Assembly (NCBI GenBank): GCA_013397455.1 | Contig: VYZB01000388.1 | Span: 766,456 to 830,455 of the forward strand | Source of the DNA: Crotophaga sulcirostris | Taxonomy: Eukaryota > Chordata > Aves > Cuculiformes > Crotophagidae | DNA length: 64,000 bases | Direction of reading: 5' to 3' | Shown here: in pieces, positions 60,752-64,000 of the stretch | How the letters are laid out: the number at the start of each line of letters is the position of its first letter | Position numbering within the stretch: position 1 is the first letter of the stretch | Position numbers and translations under genes: made by a program | The notes under the pieces: generated by a model | Database searches by the model: none | Told to the model about the DNA's origin: nothing | Seen by the model: the letters and a program-made list of their open reading frames with translations, nothing else

Positions 60752-63700
60752 CTGCAAATAAATAGAACTTATATTAGAAAAAAATGAAAAGCACGTTTAC
60801 TAATAATTTAGTATAGAATGTTAAGACCTAAAAGCAGAAAAACTGTACTGCAACATCAGCTAAATACATAGGAGGAGAAATTTTAAAAAAGCTTTTGATA
60901 TTTTCCATTACTGAAAGAGAAGATATAGATTATAAATTTTAATATAATTCCATTAACTATCATTAATTTAAATAGAGACTTTCTGAAGTTACTGGAGTAG
61001 ACTACAATACCTTAAGATCTAAGATCACTTCTGCCTCTAAAACAGGATCAACAAACTTGGGTTTGCTGCAAATAAAGAAAACTCTCCTTTTGAGAATCTT
61101 GAAGGCCACAGTTCTTTAAAGACCTTCACAATCCTTCCATTAAATTCTCCTTTTCCTAAAACAGGATTCCCTGAAAAGATTTTGATATTTGACAGGGGCA
61201 CCACTTCTACCAGGGAAGACTCACTGTTGCATTTGTAAAGATAACTCGTAATCAATTTACCCTCTATGGAAAACCATAGAAACAACAGGGTATCATCAAG
61301 AATCTGGACTGTCAGCTGAGATTAGAAGAACATTGCTACTGTAAAACAAAACTTCTTTAGTGCTAGATTTGTTTAAGGAAATGGATTAATAGATGTAGAT
61401 TGTTCCTTTGCTTGTCAGAGTATCTGTCAACCAGCCTAGCCCTGATGAAAAAGCTCTGCTGTAGTTGCTGAGAAGGTGGTGCTCAGCACCTCACAGGATT
61501 GAACCTGATTCTCAGTGTGGTCTGCAGTAGAAGGAAAATCCTCTGGCAGAACAGTCATGCAAGAAAGACTGCCCTAAGCCTTGAAGATTCACTTACAAAA
61601 GGAATTTCTTCCTTTTTAAATGTATAATCTATTTTAATTATGCTTTTGTTACATAAATTGCTGAATGTTTCCTCTTTGGAGGACACACCAACTAATATTA
61701 AAGGAAAACAGGCATACAAGATGGAATATAACTGCTCAACTGGAAGAAAATGTCAATTAAAATTGATTAACTAATATAGATTTTTTTTCTCCATTAGCCA
61801 TTTTGCCACTGTGATAAATATTTAATCCTGATTGATGACTGAAAGCTCTGGAACACGTATTTGAATCAAAAGGTGCCATATAAATAAAGACATTACAATG
61901 TCACATATTTAACCGTTTCTTCAGTAATATATATATATTTTAGCAAATGTACTATCATCTTCCCTTTGTATCATGTGAAAATTGACCTATACTGGTTTCC
62001 AAGAGCTTTGCACAACGTGGCTGATGTCAAAAATGCAGCAGAGACTCAGAGCCGCTAGGTTGTTCAGCTTTAATTTCTGGAGCAAAACTTCAGCAAACAG
62101 TAAAACACTTTTGTGGAGCTGTGAAAGTTCAGCCTAGCTGTTTGATAAATGAGCAGACAGGCAAGCAGCCCTTCTTTCTTTTTTTGTATGGATTCAATGA
62201 AGCCTGCCTAAAGAACACCACATGCTGTTCCAGCTACTGATCTAACATTCCGCAACATCTCAGCCTTCCAAATTCCCTTTAATTACACATTAATCCCACC
62301 CCTCTCTCTTTCATTTTCTGCAGACAGGGTTGGGGGCTCCACAAGGCTGTGGGAAAAAAGGCAGTGTTGAAGAACTACTTTCTGAGGATGGTTTTTTTGG
62401 GCTAGGGGAATTTTTTTTTTTCATTTTTTTTTTGGTGGCAGTTGTCATTCAGAAAATACTATTCCCGTCCAAAAGCTGATTTTACAGCAGTAGACTCAAA
62501 AGTAAATCTTAATATTAGAGATACTTTTACCCTCTTTTTGCTTTTGGAACAACATGAACCCATACTGCTCTCAAGTCTTTCTACTAGTGATGAAGTGTTA
62601 CAACACACACTGTAAACGCTACTTTATGAACCATGTGCCGTGGGAGTTTCTGGGATTTAAATAAATCAGCCAATTTCTACATACCAGGGCAGAGGTGATC
62701 AGGAAAAGAGAAGAATAGTGGAATAGTTGATCAGATGATCCCTTTTTCTTTTCCTTCTTTCTTTTTTCAAGTCCAGCACATTTTAAACAAGGAGACACAC
62801 CTTTCAAAATACAGCTGAAAAGTATGCATCACTTAAAATATTCTTTATCAATAGTTACAAAGAAAAATAAAAGAATAATCTAGCAAAATTAAAAAAAGAA
62901 AAAAGGAAAGACTTCTTTAAATAATGCTGTATATGTAAAATATGTATAACATGGCATACTCATGCTTGGGTGCTTGGACATAAGCATGGGTGTTTATGTT
63001 TGTGTTTGGAAGAAAACAAGTCAAGTACTAAATGAAACAACTGTTCATATAAATGTTTATATTCAGTGGTGTTTGTGTGAATCCCTGTGCAACAATATGG
63101 CCAAAGGCAATGAGAATTCCCGGAAAGGAGAGAGGAACCCAAATCAGGCAGGACAAAGTGAAGTTCTCTGTGTGTTGAAATCAATGGAAAAAAGCAGAGG
63201 GTCCAAAATGTTGAATTTTAAATCATACTTTCAGCCTGAAAAGTCACCCTATAAAATACATCATAATTGTGTTTCATGTTTATTAACTTTTAAAGACCTA
63301 CAGAGAAAATGAGTTAATTTTACAGCTGGGTGGGGAGGGAAGGGAGTCCCTAATTGTCAGACATGAAAATTTAGGTTTGCATCTGAAAACTGATTATTTT
63401 CTTTTCATCACTGCAGTGGAATTGTGCAAGCAAACAAATCAAGGCCAGACCATGCAGTTTGAGCTGCTTTCTGAATGAAGCACAGTCCCCACTCTCACAG
63501 CAGTGGTCAAAAGATCTCATGGGTGGCATCCAAGGGAATTTTGGAGTGAACAGGCCTTTTACTATTGTCCTTCAACGGAACTGAAATTTCATCTCATACT
63601 TCTCCAAAGTGACCACAAATCCAGCTATTTTATGAGATCTGCTGAATAAAAGGGCACAGGTTTTACACTTTCCAAGTAAAATTCCACCTAAATTACATGG

Positions 63701-64000
63701 CAGTTTTGACTGTTAGGCATTACTTTATGCTACTTGGCTTTTTGGTTTTGAGACAGAGGTAGACCAGGAGTTGCACATAACAATTTCTGTTGTTACTATA
63801 TTAGCCTCAGAAGCCAATGCTTCCTCAATTTCTTTCTAAATTTTTTCCAACACAAGCAGAACCAGCCCAGCTTTAAAATGAGGAACGTATTGTCTATTCT
63901 GCATTCATCCCTACACTGTGACCCATTACTCCATTTTACATTCACTATCGAACTGTGGACTTCATGTTTCCAAATTATTCCATATAAATTCTCCTAGAAT
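60752..64000 (-). other. RFX4: RFX4 intron upstream of the DNA-binding-core exon (partial)
   Basis: Non-coding and AT-rich, with a short (AT)n run near 61930 and poly-T/poly-A tracts near 62400 and 62890. I searched for the preceding RFX4 exon (CEKND...NAASFGK) and did not see it. The frame at 62962-63312 (116 codons, plus) shows no recognisable domain. Confidence 0.72.

Noticed and set aside
62962..63312. 116-codon plus-strand frame near the right end
   Set aside because: No similarity recognised; not an RFX4 exon (wrong strand and motif).
1..64000. CRISPR arrays, bacterial operons, prophage or integron features
   Set aside because: The window is vertebrate intron-rich DNA; no regularly spaced repeats or prokaryotic gene organisation were seen.
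1..64000. Endogenous retrovirus or LTR copies
   Set aside because: No LTR pair, primer-binding site or retroviral protein motif was recognised; all reverse-transcriptase matches are of CR1 type.

Overview
This window is vertebrate nuclear DNA, most probably from a bird. The interspersed repeats are almost all 3'-truncated CR1 LINEs with the avian-type octamer tail (ATTCTATG/CATAGAAT units). No SINE or L1 was recognised. Coding sequence is confined to short exons with GT-AG introns, and one CpG island is present. The species cannot be fixed from the sequence alone; a crocodilian or turtle is possible but less likely. There is one assembly gap of 362 N.

Two genes were recognised, both on the minus strand. 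(1) RFX4, an RFX winged-helix transcription factor, fills about 10.2-64 kb. Fourteen coding exons were reconstructed by hand between 60751 and 10185. They join in phase with no frameshift and encode 630 residues plus stop: the second half of the DNA-binding domain, the whole central and dimerization region, and the proline/serine/tyrosine-rich C-terminus. The 5' exons, covering the N-terminus and the first half of the DNA-binding domain, lie beyond the right edge. (2) RIC8B, a chaperone and exchange factor for G-protein alpha subunits, begins about 5.2 kb downstream of the RFX4 stop. Its CpG-island promoter and exon 1 (4810-4935) and its 48-bp exon 2 (1992-2039) are present; the rest lies beyond the left edge. 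The RFX4-RIC8B tandem order is the same as I recall for human chromosome 12.

Layout from left to right: 1-1991, RIC8B intron 2; 1992-2039, exon 2; 2040-4809, intron 1 with the assembly gap and a GC-rich imperfect repeat; 4810-5300, RIC8B exon 1 and CpG island; 5.3-8.5 kb, intergenic with CR1 scraps and a 73-bp uninterrupted purine run; about 8.5-10.18 kb, probable RFX4 3' UTR; 10.18-60.75 kb, RFX4 exons and introns with about 14 CR1 fragments and one small hAT-like DNA transposon; 60.75-64 kb, part of an upstream RFX4 intron.

No previously undescribed system was found. The most useful leads are a NAGNAG tandem splice acceptor in RFX4, a pair of closely similar inverted CR1 copies flanking two RFX4 exons (candidate exon-circularisation or RNA-editing substrate), a Gly/Ala-rich insertion and a 12-bp start-codon duplication in RIC8B exon 1, and a 191-bp hAT-like element with terminal inverted repeats and imperfect 8-bp target-site duplications.
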